Part shown: positions 1 to 8,130 of the stretch, piece after piece
How positions within the stretch are numbered: position 1 is the stretch's first letter
Layout of the letters: each line of letters starts with the position of its first letter
Source of the DNA: Labrys sedimenti
Lineage (GTDB): Bacteria > Pseudomonadota > Alphaproteobacteria > Rhizobiales > Labraceae
Reading direction: 5' to 3'
Length of the DNA: 64,000 bases
Assembly: GCF_034424805.1 (NCBI RefSeq)
Contig: NZ_JAXOUF010000002.1
Coordinates: 868,001-932,000, forward strand
Program-made: the position numbers and the translations under genes
The notes under the pieces: generated by a model
Databases searched by the model: none
Told to the model about the DNA's origin: nothing
Seen by the model: the letters and a program-made list of their open reading frames with translations, nothing else

Positions 1-1224
1 CGGATCGTGCCGGGCGACGGGGTGAAGCCGCCGCACGCTGCCGGGGCCAAGGCGCTGGCGAAGGGCGTCGATCAACTCGGCCCGGCGTTCGGCGGCATCG
101 GCCGGCGGTACATCCCGGCGTCCTTCCTTGAGGGACAGGCGGTTCTGACGCTGGCCGAATTTCTCGGTGACGGTCGCGGTCAGGCTGATGGTCTCGAAGC
201 CGAAGCCGGCATCGATGGTCTCGCCCAGCCGTTCCAGATCGAGCTCGACCAGCCTGGCGACATGGGCTGGATCGCGGGTGGCGGCGGCGAGACCGATATG
301 GATGGTGCGCACCTCCCCATCGACCCGGAACAGGCGTAGCTGCAAGGCGCGTGCCGCCACGCCGCCGGTGACGAGGGCGGGAACCAGGTCCTGCATCAGG
401 CGGGTGACGACATGCACCACGGCTGCCTGGCTCACCACCGGCTCGAGGAGCTGGCGGCTGCGATGATAGAGCGGCGGCGGCTCGATCAGGGCAAGAGCTT
501 CCTCGCGCCGCCCCATGGCCTGGTCGAAGCGCTTGAGCAGGATCGCATCGAAACGCGCGGCGAAGGGCGCGCGCGGCTTGCCGATGAGATCGCCGATGCG
601 GGTGAAGCCGAGACGGCGCAGGGTCTGGACTGTTATGTCGCCGAGGCGAAGGGCGGCCAGGGGCAGATCGGCAAGAGCCGGGCCGGGATCGCTGCCCTCG
701 GCCAGAAGGGTGCCATTCTGGGCATGGAAGCGGGAGAGAGCCCAGGCGGCGCCCGGCGTGTCGGCCAGCGCCACGCGCGCGCCGAGGCGAAGGTGGCGCA
801 GGCGCTTGACGATGTCGGCGAGGAGTGCCTGTTCGCCGCCCGCCAGATGGCTGGCGCCGGTGATGTCGAGGAACAGGCCGTCGGCCCCGTCGGCCTCGCG
901 ATAGAGGGCCACGGAGGGCGTATAGCGCATGGCCCACAGGCCGAGCCGGTGCAGGGCCCTGCCATCGGCCTCCGGCATGGCCGGCCGCGTCTGCAGCCCC
1001 GGTACCTTGGCTCTCGCATCGGCGACCAGCCCGCCCGCCGCCAGGCCTTCGGTCTCGGCCGGCTTGCTGGCGGCTGAAATGCGCGGGCCGCCGGCGGCAT
1101 CGACCGTCAGGACGAAGGGATAATGGCCGTCGATCGTATCAGGCGACCTTGGCGTGTTGCTCTGGGCGACGAGAAAGCGCTGGATCGGCCAGCGTGGCAG
1201 ATAGATCGAGACGATGCGAGGCAT
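1..1224 (-). CDS. imuB: ImuB, Y-family polymerase-like mutasome protein (partial)
   Basis: The gene reads leftward and runs off the left edge, so its C-terminal part is missing. The visible product begins MPRIVSIYLPRWPIQRF and matches the ImuB family, a Y-family DNA polymerase homologue that lacks catalytic acidic residues and links the DnaE2 polymerase to the beta clamp in SOS mutagenesis. The ATG at 1224 is preferred over the one at 1230 because GGAG lies 7 nt before it. The start lies inside the 3' end of imuA, an overlap of about 85 bp in another frame that implies translational coupling. In the usual imuA-imuB-dnaE2 order, dnaE2 would lie beyond the left edge. Confidence 0.9.
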   Translation of the reverse strand, partial: MPRIVSIYLPRWPIQRFLVAQSNTPRSPDTIDGHYPFVLTVDAAGGPRISAASKPAETEGLAAGGLVADARAKVPGLQTRPAMPEADGRALHRLGLWAMRYTPSVALYREADGADGLFLDITGASHLAGGEQALLADIVKRLRHLRLGARVALADTPGAAWALSRFHAQNGTLLAEGSDPGPALADLPLAALRLGDITVQTLRRLGFTRIGDLIGKPRAPFAARFDAILLKRFDQAMGRREEALALIEPPPLYHRSRQLLEPVVSQAAVVHVVTRLMQDLVPALVTGGVAARALQLRLFRVDGEVRTIHIGLAAATRDPAHVARLVELDLERLGETIDAGFGFETISLTATVTEKFGQRQNRLSLKEGRRDVPPADAAERRAELIDALRQRLGPGSVRRLHPVARHDP

Positions 1225-2026
1225 GGTCATACTCCATGAGCCAGGATCCGCTTTGCCCGTTGCGGCTGCGTTCGAGCCGAACATGCCAGCGCCAAGCGGT
1301 GAGAAGGCCGAAACGATCGCGCGGACCTGCGGCCGCGCCGATGCGCCAGCGGGTGATCGCGGCCAGGGAAGGCGCTGCGAGGGGCGGACGCAGAAGGAAG
1401 AGGGGGCAGGGGGCGGAAGCTGCCGCGAGCTGGAGGCGGCGGCTGGAGGCGGCGTCCATGCCGCCGCCTGTCACGGCTGCCACCGCCGCAGCGGCGCCGG
1501 AGCGCAGGATCTCCTCCATGGCCCAGGCAGCCTCGGTCTCGTCGCCGGCCGTGACCACGACCAGTCCGGTGGGATCGAGGCCGAGGGCGTTGAAGCCATG
1601 GCCGTAAAACCGTCCCAGGCCGGCCATGCCGCGCGGCGAGGTCACCAGCCAGATCGTCCCCTTGGCCTGTCGCAGGCACAGGCGGGAGGCGAGGAAACCC
1701 AGCGCGCTGCCATTGTCGAAAATGGTTTGCGGCGCGATTTCATGCAGGCCGTCCAAGGCGAGGCCGCCGCCCGGCAGGCGTGCGTCGATCTCCCCGATGC
1801 CGAAAGGCAGCACGCCGGCATCGGCATGCACATGATCGAGCCGGGGCAGCAGAGCACGTAATTCCGCCAGCTTCTCGGCCCGTTGGCCGGGGAGAGAACA
1901 TCGCGATTCCGCGGGATCGCGATTTCTCTCCAGCCCCCTGTTCTGACACATTTTCTCAGCCGAAAAGGCTGTCGGCTTTTCTGGAAAATGCTTTGGAATG
2001 AGGGGAGGAGGAACGCGTATCGTCAT
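1139..2026 (-). CDS. imuA: ImuA, RecA/SulA-like SOS mutagenesis protein
   Basis: The 295-residue product belongs to the ImuA family, a RecA-like accessory protein of the ImuA-ImuB-DnaE2 translesion mutasome. The core begins near residue 50 (RAEKLAELRALLPRLDH). A glycine-rich segment follows (DARLPGGGLALDGLHEI), then FDNGSALGFLASRLCLRQ and a conserved TSPRGMAGLGRFYGHGF region. The first ATG (2026) is used, but the residues before about 50 look poorly conserved and a later start is possible. It is the first gene of a LexA-type operon: a perfect SOS box lies 27 bp upstream. The 3' end overlaps imuB. Confidence 0.88.
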   Translation of the reverse strand: MTIRVPPPLIPKHFPEKPTAFSAEKMCQNRGLERNRDPAESRCSLPGQRAEKLAELRALLPRLDHVHADAGVLPFGIGEIDARLPGGGLALDGLHEIAPQTIFDNGSALGFLASRLCLRQAKGTIWLVTSPRGMAGLGRFYGHGFNALGLDPTGLVVVTAGDETEAAWAMEEILRSGAAAAVAAVTGGGMDAASSRRLQLAAASAPCPLFLLRPPLAAPSLAAITRWRIGAAAGPRDRFGLLTAWRWHVRLERSRNGQSGSWLMEYDHASHRLDLSATLADPALSRRPEQHAKVA

Positions 2027-2052
2027 GGCTATGATCCGTTTCGCTCAGACTA

Positions 2053-2067
2053 GAACAAAACAAGAAC
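2053..2067 (-). promoter_or_regulatory. LexA SOS box of imuAB
   Basis: On the minus strand this reads GTTC-TTGTTTT-GTTC, a perfect match to the alphaproteobacterial LexA site GTTC-N7-GTTC. It ends 27 bp before the imuA start, where LexA could block the promoter. SOS control of imuAB is well known for this family, which supports both the site and the gene calls. Confidence 0.9.
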
Positions 2068-2188
2068 ATTTCAAGCAGAGTCTTTGATCGCGCTCCATTG
2101 GACCGGGAAAGAGCCCGGCATGGTAAAGGGACTCTTCCGTCACGAGATGGCAGAGTCCATTGATTTTGAAGGCCTTGCGAAGCGCGCC

Positions 2189-3694
2189 TCAATGCGAGGG
2201 CAGGGAGCGGGCCTGGCTTTCCTTGTCGTGCACGGCGAAGCGCTCCACCAGGGTGGCGCTGGCCTCGTTGAGGCCGACGATCTCGACCTCGCGGCCGTGG
2301 CGGCGCGCCTTGAGAACGATGCGGTCGAGTGCGCCGACCGCCGAGATGTCCCAGAAATGCGCCGCGCCGACGTCGATGACGATCCGCTCGACGGGTTCCT
2401 GCACGTCGACGGCATCGCTGAAGGTGCCCGCCGAGGCGAAGAAGATCTGCCCTTCGACCCGATAGACGCGTTCCTTGCCGTCGGGCGAGAGGGTCGAGCG
2501 CACGCGGCTGAGGCGTGAGACCTTGCCGGCGAAGAACACGCCCGACAGGAGCACGCCCACCAGCACGCCTTTGGCGAGGTCCGCCGTCGCCACCACGGTG
2601 CCGACGGTTGCCAGCATCACCACGGAGGAGGGCATGGGGTTGCTGCGCAATTGCAGGAGCGAGCGCCAGGAGAAGGTATTGATCGAGACCATGATCATCA
2701 CCGCCGTCAGGGCGGCGACCGGCACGACGGCGAGCAGGTCCTGCAGTGCCACCAGCAGGATCAGCAGGAAGCCGCCGGCCACCAGCGAAGACAGGCGACC
2801 GCGGGCGCCGGAGGAGACGTTGATCACCGACTGGCCGATCATGGCGCAGCCGCCCATGCCGCCGAACAGGGCCGAGGCCATGTTGGCGATGCCCTGGCCG
2901 GCGCATTCGCGGTTCTTGTTGCTCGGCGTATCCGTCATGTCGTCGACGATCTGCGCGGTAAGCAGGGATTCGAGCAGGCCCACCGCCGCCAGGGTGAGCG
3001 CCATCGGTGTCAGGATCCGCAGCGTCTCCAGCGTCAGCGGCACTTCAGGCAGGCCGAAGCTCGGCAAGGCGGAGGGAAGCTCGCCCAGATGGGCCACCGT
3101 GCGCACATCAAGCCCGAACCCCCAGGCGATGGCGGTGAGCACGGCGATCGCGACCAAGGGCGCCGGAATGGCCTTGGTCAGATAGGGAAACAGATAGATG
3201 ATGGCGAGGCCGAGGGCGATCAGGCCATAGGTCGCCACCGGCACATGCACGAGCTCGGGCAGCTGGGCCAGGAAGATCAGGATCGCCAGGGCGTTGACGA
3301 AGCCCGTCATCACCGACTGGGAGACGAAGCGCATCAGCCGGCCGAGCTTGAGAAAGCCGGCGATGATCTGGAAGACGCCCATCAGGATGGTGGCCGCGAA
3401 GAGATATTGCACGCCGTGGTCGCGCACGAGGCCGGTCATCAGCACGGCGGTGGAGGCGGTTGCCGCCGAGATCATGGCCGGGCGCCCGCCGGTGAAGGCG
3501 ATCACGCAGGCAATCACCACGGAGGCGTAGAGGCCGACCTTGGGGTCGACCCCCGCGATCACCGAAAAGCCGATGGCCTCAGGGATCAGGGCGAGGGCGA
3601 CGACGATGCCGGAAAGCACGTCGCCGCGCGGATTGGAAAACCATTCCCGGGAATAGGCAGACAATCTGTTCATGAGAAAATTCGCAAGGGACAT
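2189..3694 (-). CDS. SulP-family anion transporter with STAS domain
   Basis: The 501-residue inner-membrane protein has the SulP layout. A hydrophobic core of about 10-12 helices starts near residue 25 (DVLSGIVVALALIPEAIGFSVIAGVDPKVGLYASV, the SulP signature region). A C-terminal cytoplasmic STAS domain begins near residue 400 (VYRVEGQIFFASAGTFSDAV, then IVIDVGAAHFWDISAVGALDRIV). SulP proteins carry sulfate, bicarbonate or other anions, usually with Na+ or H+, and the sequence does not fix the substrate. The very conserved NKNRECAGQGIANMASALFGGMGGCAMIGQS segment is typical of the YchM/BicA-like bacterial branch. The gene is transcribed alone toward imuA and no partner gene is adjacent. Confidence 0.93.
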   Translation of the reverse strand: MSLANFLMNRLSAYSREWFSNPRGDVLSGIVVALALIPEAIGFSVIAGVDPKVGLYASVVIACVIAFTGGRPAMISAATASTAVLMTGLVRDHGVQYLFAATILMGVFQIIAGFLKLGRLMRFVSQSVMTGFVNALAILIFLAQLPELVHVPVATYGLIALGLAIIYLFPYLTKAIPAPLVAIAVLTAIAWGFGLDVRTVAHLGELPSALPSFGLPEVPLTLETLRILTPMALTLAAVGLLESLLTAQIVDDMTDTPSNKNRECAGQGIANMASALFGGMGGCAMIGQSVINVSSGARGRLSSLVAGGFLLILLVALQDLLAVVPVAALTAVMIMVSINTFSWRSLLQLRSNPMPSSVVMLATVGTVVATADLAKGVLVGVLLSGVFFAGKVSRLSRVRSTLSPDGKERVYRVEGQIFFASAGTFSDAVDVQEPVERIVIDVGAAHFWDISAVGALDRIVLKARRHGREVEIVGLNEASATLVERFAVHDKESQARSLPSH

Positions 3695-3912
3695 GCGTCC
3701 ATACCCGATGAAGCGGGTTGGATGATGCTGTCACGACATTTGCGTTATCCGGCGGATCGGCGGCCGGAAGAGCCACCCGGAATTTCACCGGGTCCTTCTG
3801 AATGGCCATCTTCTAGCGGCAAGGCGCAGGCCGAGGCAAGGCGAAAGGTAGCACTGGCCGCAATTTTGTTGCGAATAGCAGCAAAACATAAGCTTGCTCA
3901 CACAGAAACTAT

Positions 3913-3935
3913 TCGCGAAAAACAACTGTCGCGAA
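3913..3935. promoter_or_regulatory. Paired TCGCGA motifs upstream of sulP
   Basis: Two TCGCGA palindromes, each followed by AA, are spaced 17 bp start to start in an AT-richer stretch. They lie between the small membrane gene and the SulP gene. They could be operator half-sites for the SulP promoter, but no binding protein can be named. Confidence 0.25.
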
Positions 3936-3944
3936 AGATGGCTG

Positions 3945-4187
3945 CTAGGGCTTGTCAGAAGGACGCCGTTTGAGCTTCCCCAGCATCCAGATAGCGAACA
4001 CCACCCCGATCATCCCCGCCGCCAATAGCCAATGCCCTTGTGCGGAAGTCACTCCAACTAAAGCGCCAATACCCCCTCCCCAATAAAGTGGCCGCTTAGT
4101 TGCGTTAGCCGCATCTGAAGCGGGCAGGCCTCTGCCCGTCCAATTCCCGGAGACGATCTCTTTCTCGTCATCGTTCATAGCTTGCAT
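3945..4187 (-). CDS. Small hypothetical membrane protein
   Basis: The 80-residue product is not recognised as any family. It has a polar, acidic N-terminus (MNDDEKEIV), then a glycine-rich first hydrophobic stretch (GGGIGALVGVTSAQG) and a second helix (LLAAGMIGVVFAIWMLGKL), and it ends in the basic tail KRRPSDKP. That suggests one or two membrane segments with a cytoplasmic basic end. ATG at 4187 or 4178 is possible, and neither has a strong ribosome site. It sits 21 bp downstream of the ParD-like antitoxin gene on the same strand, exactly where a ParE toxin gene would be expected, but it has no resemblance to ParE. Confidence 0.55.
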   Translation of the reverse strand: MQAMNDDEKEIVSGNWTGRGLPASDAANATKRPLYWGGGIGALVGVTSAQGHWLLAAGMIGVVFAIWMLGKLKRRPSDKP

Positions 4188-4208
4188 TCCGCTGTTGGGA
4201 AAAGCCGC

Positions 4209-4496
4209 TCACACTGGGGAATGATCGAGGTCTTCGAATTTTATGCCGATGCGCTCTCGCATGCGGGCAAATACCTGGTCGCCATCCGTTGCTGGGCCGC
4301 TTGCAATACCGACATCCCAAATACGGCGCAGCTCCTCGGTGGCTTGCTCGCGCTGAGTTCGACGGAACTTCCAATCGCGCAGTGCCTCACGCACGACCTC
4401 GCTGGCGGAGGCATATTCGCCTGCCTTGACCACCTGGCGCATCATGGCGGCATATTCAGGCGTCAAAGAAACACTCACTTTTTCGACATTGGCCAT
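4209..4496 (-). CDS. ParD-like type II antitoxin (orphan)
   Basis: The 95-residue product begins VEKVSVSLTPEYAAMMRQVVKAGEYASASEVVREALRDWK. This is the ribbon-helix-helix DNA-binding fold of the ParD/CC2985 antitoxin family: a beta-strand, then helices with the GEYASASEVVREALR signature. The C-terminal half would normally bind and neutralise ParE. No ParE-like gene lies downstream: the next gene encodes a small membrane protein. The antitoxin may be a leftover of a decayed module, a stand-alone regulator, or paired with a toxin elsewhere. It follows the BMP transporter operon on the same strand after a 72-bp gap that holds an inverted repeat. Confidence 0.8.
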   Translation of the reverse strand: MANVEKVSVSLTPEYAAMMRQVVKAGEYASASEVVREALRDWKFRRTQREQATEELRRIWDVGIASGPATDGDQVFARMRERIGIKFEDLDHSPV

Positions 4497-4517
4497 CGTG
4501 CATCTCCTTCCTTGTAA

Positions 4518-4536
4518 GGTAGGAAAGTTTACTACC
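4518..4536 (-). promoter_or_regulatory. Possible ParD autoregulatory operator
   Basis: An inverted repeat GGTAG-N9-CTACC lies 22-40 bp upstream of the ParD-like start. ParD proteins commonly repress their own promoter through short palindromes in this position. The assignment rests on position and symmetry only. Confidence 0.35.
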
Positions 4537-4568
4537 GCTACGAGCCTTCCGATAAATCCTTGCTGTTC

Positions 4569-5513
4569 TCAGCGCTCCTCCTTGCGGAAGGGCTTGAGCA
4601 GGGCCGCCGGTGCCACCGCGTTGCGCGACATCATCGCCATGGCCACGATGGTGAGCAGGAAGGGCAGCATCAGGAAGATCTGATAGGGGATGTGTCCCAG
4701 GCCCACCGCCTGCAGGCGCAGCTGCAGCGCGTCGACGCAGGCAAAAAGCAGGGCGGCGCCGGTGGCGCGCAGGGGATCCCAGCGCCCGAATACCACCAAA
4801 GCGATGCAGATCCAGCCGCGTCCCGAGATCACGCCGAAGGTGAAGGCGTTGAACTGGGCCATGGTGAGGAAGGCACCGCCAAGGCCCATCAGGGCGCCGC
4901 CCAGGATGACGGCCTCGAAGCGGCGGGCGGTGACGCTGATGCCGGCTGAGTCGGCGGCGCGCGGATTTTCGCCGACCATGCGCAGGCCGAGGCCCCAGGG
5001 CGTGCGATAGATCAGGAAGGCGGTCAGGGCGACCCCGATCAGCGCGAGATAGACCAGGGCGTATTGCTGGAACAGGATCGGCCCCAGGATCGGTATCTCG
5101 GCGAGACCGGGGATTGGCACCGGCTGGAAGGCGGCGATGGTCGGCGGCGAGGCCTGCTGGCCGAACACCAGGCGATAGAAGAAATAGGCAAGGCCGGAGG
5201 CGAACAGGGTGATGCCGATGCCGGAGACATGCTGGCTGAGGCCGAGCGCCACCGTCAGCACGGCATGCAGCGCCCCGAGCAGGGCTCCGGTCGCGATGGC
5301 GGCTGCAACGCCGAGCCAGGGGCTGCCGGTAAAGTAGGCGGCGGTGAAGCCGGTCATGGCCGAGAGCAGCATGATGCCCTCGATGCCGAGATTGAGCACG
5401 CCCGCGCGTTCGGAGATCAGTTCGCCGAGCGTGGCGAAGATCAGAGGGGTGGCGATACGCAAGGTTGCCGCAAAGAAGCCGACCTGGAAGATCTGTTCGA
5501 GGACCAGGTTCAT
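4569..5513 (-). CDS. BMP-type nucleoside ABC transporter permease 2 (system 1)
   Basis: This 314-residue inner-membrane permease belongs to the branched-chain-amino-acid/nucleoside permease family (YufQ/NupQ-like). The diagnostic segment is ATPLIFATLGELISERAGVLNLGIEGIMLLSA near the N-terminus, and about eight to nine hydrophobic segments follow. The start overlaps the stop of the preceding permease by 4 bp (ATGA), a sign of translational coupling. It is the last gene of an operon running ATPase, permease, permease, with the binding protein first. A second copy of the same four-gene system lies at 10.7-15.6 kb. Substrates of this family are purine and pyrimidine nucleosides or bases. Confidence 0.93.
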   Translation of the reverse strand: MNLVLEQIFQVGFFAATLRIATPLIFATLGELISERAGVLNLGIEGIMLLSAMTGFTAAYFTGSPWLGVAAAIATGALLGALHAVLTVALGLSQHVSGIGITLFASGLAYFFYRLVFGQQASPPTIAAFQPVPIPGLAEIPILGPILFQQYALVYLALIGVALTAFLIYRTPWGLGLRMVGENPRAADSAGISVTARRFEAVILGGALMGLGGAFLTMAQFNAFTFGVISGRGWICIALVVFGRWDPLRATGAALLFACVDALQLRLQAVGLGHIPYQIFLMLPFLLTIVAMAMMSRNAVAPAALLKPFRKEER

Positions 5514-6565
5514 GCCGCAGCCCTCTGATAGCGCAGGCGATACGAGGTGAACAGGAGCGCGACCAGCATGGTGAGCAGCGAGGTGCCCTGGATGACGTCG
5601 GCCAGGAAAACCGGCACGCCGGTGGCGCGCGACATCGCTTCCGCGCCGGTCATCGCCGCGGCGAAGAACAGGGCAGCCGGCACCACGCCGAGCGGGTTGA
5701 GCCGTGCCAGCATGGCGATCACGATGCCGCTATAGCCATAGCCCGGCGACAGATCCCCCATCACCTGGAAATGCACGCCGCCGACCTCGCCGACGCCGGC
5801 AAGGCCTGCCAGCCCGCCGGACAGCAAGGCGGTGGCGACTAGGATGGCATTGACCTTGATGCCGCCATAAGCGGCCGCCTCGGCATTCTCGCCGGTGACG
5901 CGGATGGCGAAACCCAGCGTGGTGCGTGTGATCAGGAACCAGACGGCCGGTGCTGCCAGGAGGGCAGCCAGCACGCCCAGATGCAATCGCGTGCCCTCGA
6001 AGAAAACCGGGAAATTGGCGCTGTCCTCGATTGGCGGCGAGATCGGATAGCCCGAGAGCGAATCCTTCCAGGGCCCCTCGATCAAAGCGAGCACGCCGAG
6101 CAGGATCACCGAATTGAGGAGAAGCGAGGAGACGACGTCGTCGACCTTGAGCTTCACCCTGAGGAGGGCCGGGATCAGCGCGGCGATGCCGCCAGCCAGC
6201 GCCCCTGTCAACGCCATGGCGACATAGGCGAGCGGCCCGGGCATCGGAAAGGCGCCGACGAAGCAGCTAGCCACCGCGCCGGCCATCAGCTGGCCCTCGG
6301 CACCGATATTCCAGAACTTGGCGCGGAAGGCGACCGCGACGGCGAGGCCGGTGAAGATCATCGGCGCGGCCTTCACCAGCGTCTCGGTGAAGGCATAGAA
6401 ATCACCGAAAGCGCCCTTCAGCATCAGGCCATAGGCCTCGAACACATTGGCGCCTGCGAGCACGATCAGGCCGCTGCACAGGACGAGTGTGACCACCACG
6501 GCCAGCACGGGCAAGGTGAGATTCAGCCAGACCGGCGTGGATTGGCGGGGTTCCAGCCTCAACAT
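5510..6565 (-). CDS. BMP-type nucleoside ABC transporter permease 1 (system 1)
   Basis: This 351-residue permease pairs with the one downstream (YufP/NupP-like). The marker is the MIFTGLAVAVAFRAKFWNIGAEGQLMAGA segment at about 70-100. It has about nine to ten membrane helices, and the segment GDLSPGYGYSGIVIAMLARLNPLGVV is typical of this family. Its ATG shares a base with the ATPase stop codon and its stop overlaps the next permease start, so the three genes are tightly coupled. The two permeases should form the heterodimeric channel of a nucleoside importer in the inner membrane. Confidence 0.93.
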   Translation of the reverse strand: MLRLEPRQSTPVWLNLTLPVLAVVVTLVLCSGLIVLAGANVFEAYGLMLKGAFGDFYAFTETLVKAAPMIFTGLAVAVAFRAKFWNIGAEGQLMAGAVASCFVGAFPMPGPLAYVAMALTGALAGGIAALIPALLRVKLKVDDVVSSLLLNSVILLGVLALIEGPWKDSLSGYPISPPIEDSANFPVFFEGTRLHLGVLAALLAAPAVWFLITRTTLGFAIRVTGENAEAAAYGGIKVNAILVATALLSGGLAGLAGVGEVGGVHFQVMGDLSPGYGYSGIVIAMLARLNPLGVVPAALFFAAAMTGAEAMSRATGVPVFLADVIQGTSLLTMLVALLFTSYRLRYQRAAA

Positions 6566-8070
6566 CAGTGCTTGGCTCCGGTCATCAACAGGCCGAGTTT
6601 CTCGATCGTGGCTTCGCCGGCCGGCAGGATGCCGGCAACGCGCCCCTCATAGAGCACGGCGATGCGGTCGGAGAGGGTGAGCAATTCTTCCAGGTCCTCG
6701 CTGATCACGATCAGGCCACGGCGGCGGGCGCGCAGGTCGAGGAAGCGCTCATGCACGAAGCGGGCGGCGCCGACATCGAGGCCGCGGGTGGGCTGGGCCA
6801 CGATCAGTACCTTCGGGTCGAAGGCGAGTTCCCGCGCCAGCAGGGCTTTCTGCATGTTGCCCCCGGAGAGCGAGCCGGCCCGCGCCATTGGCCCGGGGCA
6901 GCGTATGTCGAAGGCCCGGATCTGCTCCTCGGCGAAGGTCTGGATAGCGCCCGGCTTAAGCAGGCCGCGCGCCGAGAAGGCGGCGGTGCCGACGCGCGGC
7001 AGCACCATCGAGTCGGCCAGCGGCAGGGCGGTGACCATGCCCTGCGTCATGCGATCCTCGGGGATGCGGCCGAGCCCCATCTCCTGCACGCGGCGCGGGC
7101 CATAGGGCATGACCTCTGTGCCGGCGATCTTCAGCGTTCCGGCCGAAGGGGCGAGCATGCCGGCGACCACGTCCGCCAGGGCCCGTTGGCCATTGCCGGT
7201 CACACCGGCAATGCCGAGGATCTCGCCCTCACGCACGGAAAGGGAGACGCTGGCAAGCCGCATGCCGCCATGCCGGTCGGTCGAGACATCATCGAGCGAC
7301 AGGACCACGGCGCCGGGCTCGGAGGCGGGACGCTGTGGCGGCACGATTTCCTGGCCGCACATCAGCCGCGCCATCTCGGCCGACGAGGTACCGGCGGGTT
7401 CGGCGATCGAGCCGACGACGCGGCCATGGCGCAGCACCACGCAGCGATCGGTGATGGCGCGCACCTCGGTGAGCTTGTGCGAGATGAAGATGATGCCGAG
7501 GCCCTCGGCCGTCATGGCGCGCAGCGCCTTGAACAGTCCTTCCGCTTCCTCTGGGGCGAGGACGGCGGTGGGTTCGTCGAGGATGAGGAGCCGCGCGCCG
7601 CGGAACAGGGCCTTGATCACTTCCAGCCGCTGCTGCTCGCCGACGGCGAGCGAAGATACCGGCCTGTCGGGATCGAGGCGGAGATTGAACTTGGCGGCGA
7701 TCTCGCCGAGGCGGGCGAGGGCGCCTGCCCGGTCGAGGCGCCCGCCGCGCCCCGGCAGGCCGACCAGCAGATTTTCGAGCACGCTCAGGCGCGGGGCGAG
7801 ATGGAAGTGCTGGTGCACCATGCCGATGCCGGCTGCGAGCGCGTCGGCGGAATTCTGGATGCGCCGTGCCTGACCGTCGATGAGGATCTCGCCTTCGTCC
7901 GCCGCATAGGCGCCGAACAGAATGTTCATCAGCGTGGTCTTGCCCGCCCCGTTTTCGCCGAGCAGGCCGACGATCTCGCCCGGGCGCACCAGGAGATCGA
8001 CGTCCGCATTGGCCTGGACGGCGCCGAAGCGCTTGGAGATGCCGCGCATCTCGACGAGGGGAGGTGCCAT
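6565..8070 (-). CDS. BMP-type nucleoside ABC transporter ATP-binding protein (system 1)
   Basis: The product of about 501 residues has two tandem ABC domains (YufO/NupO/RbsA type). Domain 1 has Walker A GENGAGKTT, signature LAVGEQQRLEVIKAL and Walker B LLILDEPTAVL. Domain 2 is degenerate as usual for this family: the P-loop region reads GVTGNGQRAL and the signature SLSGGNMQKALLAREL, followed by LIVAQPTRGLDVGAARFVHE. ATG 8070 is preferred to the in-frame GTG at 8082. It energises uptake by the adjacent permeases. Confidence 0.93.
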   Translation of the reverse strand: MAPPLVEMRGISKRFGAVQANADVDLLVRPGEIVGLLGENGAGKTTLMNILFGAYAADEGEILIDGQARRIQNSADALAAGIGMVHQHFHLAPRLSVLENLLVGLPGRGGRLDRAGALARLGEIAAKFNLRLDPDRPVSSLAVGEQQRLEVIKALFRGARLLILDEPTAVLAPEEAEGLFKALRAMTAEGLGIIFISHKLTEVRAITDRCVVLRHGRVVGSIAEPAGTSSAEMARLMCGQEIVPPQRPASEPGAVVLSLDDVSTDRHGGMRLASVSLSVREGEILGIAGVTGNGQRALADVVAGMLAPSAGTLKIAGTEVMPYGPRRVQEMGLGRIPEDRMTQGMVTALPLADSMVLPRVGTAAFSARGLLKPGAIQTFAEEQIRAFDIRCPGPMARAGSLSGGNMQKALLARELAFDPKVLIVAQPTRGLDVGAARFVHERFLDLRARRRGLIVISEDLEELLTLSDRIAVLYEGRVAGILPAGEATIEKLGLLMTGAKH

Positions 8071-8130
8071 GATGAAGATCACGTTGAGTTGATGCGCGGT
8101 CCCAGCCGCGGCGCCTCTTGTGGATAGGTC

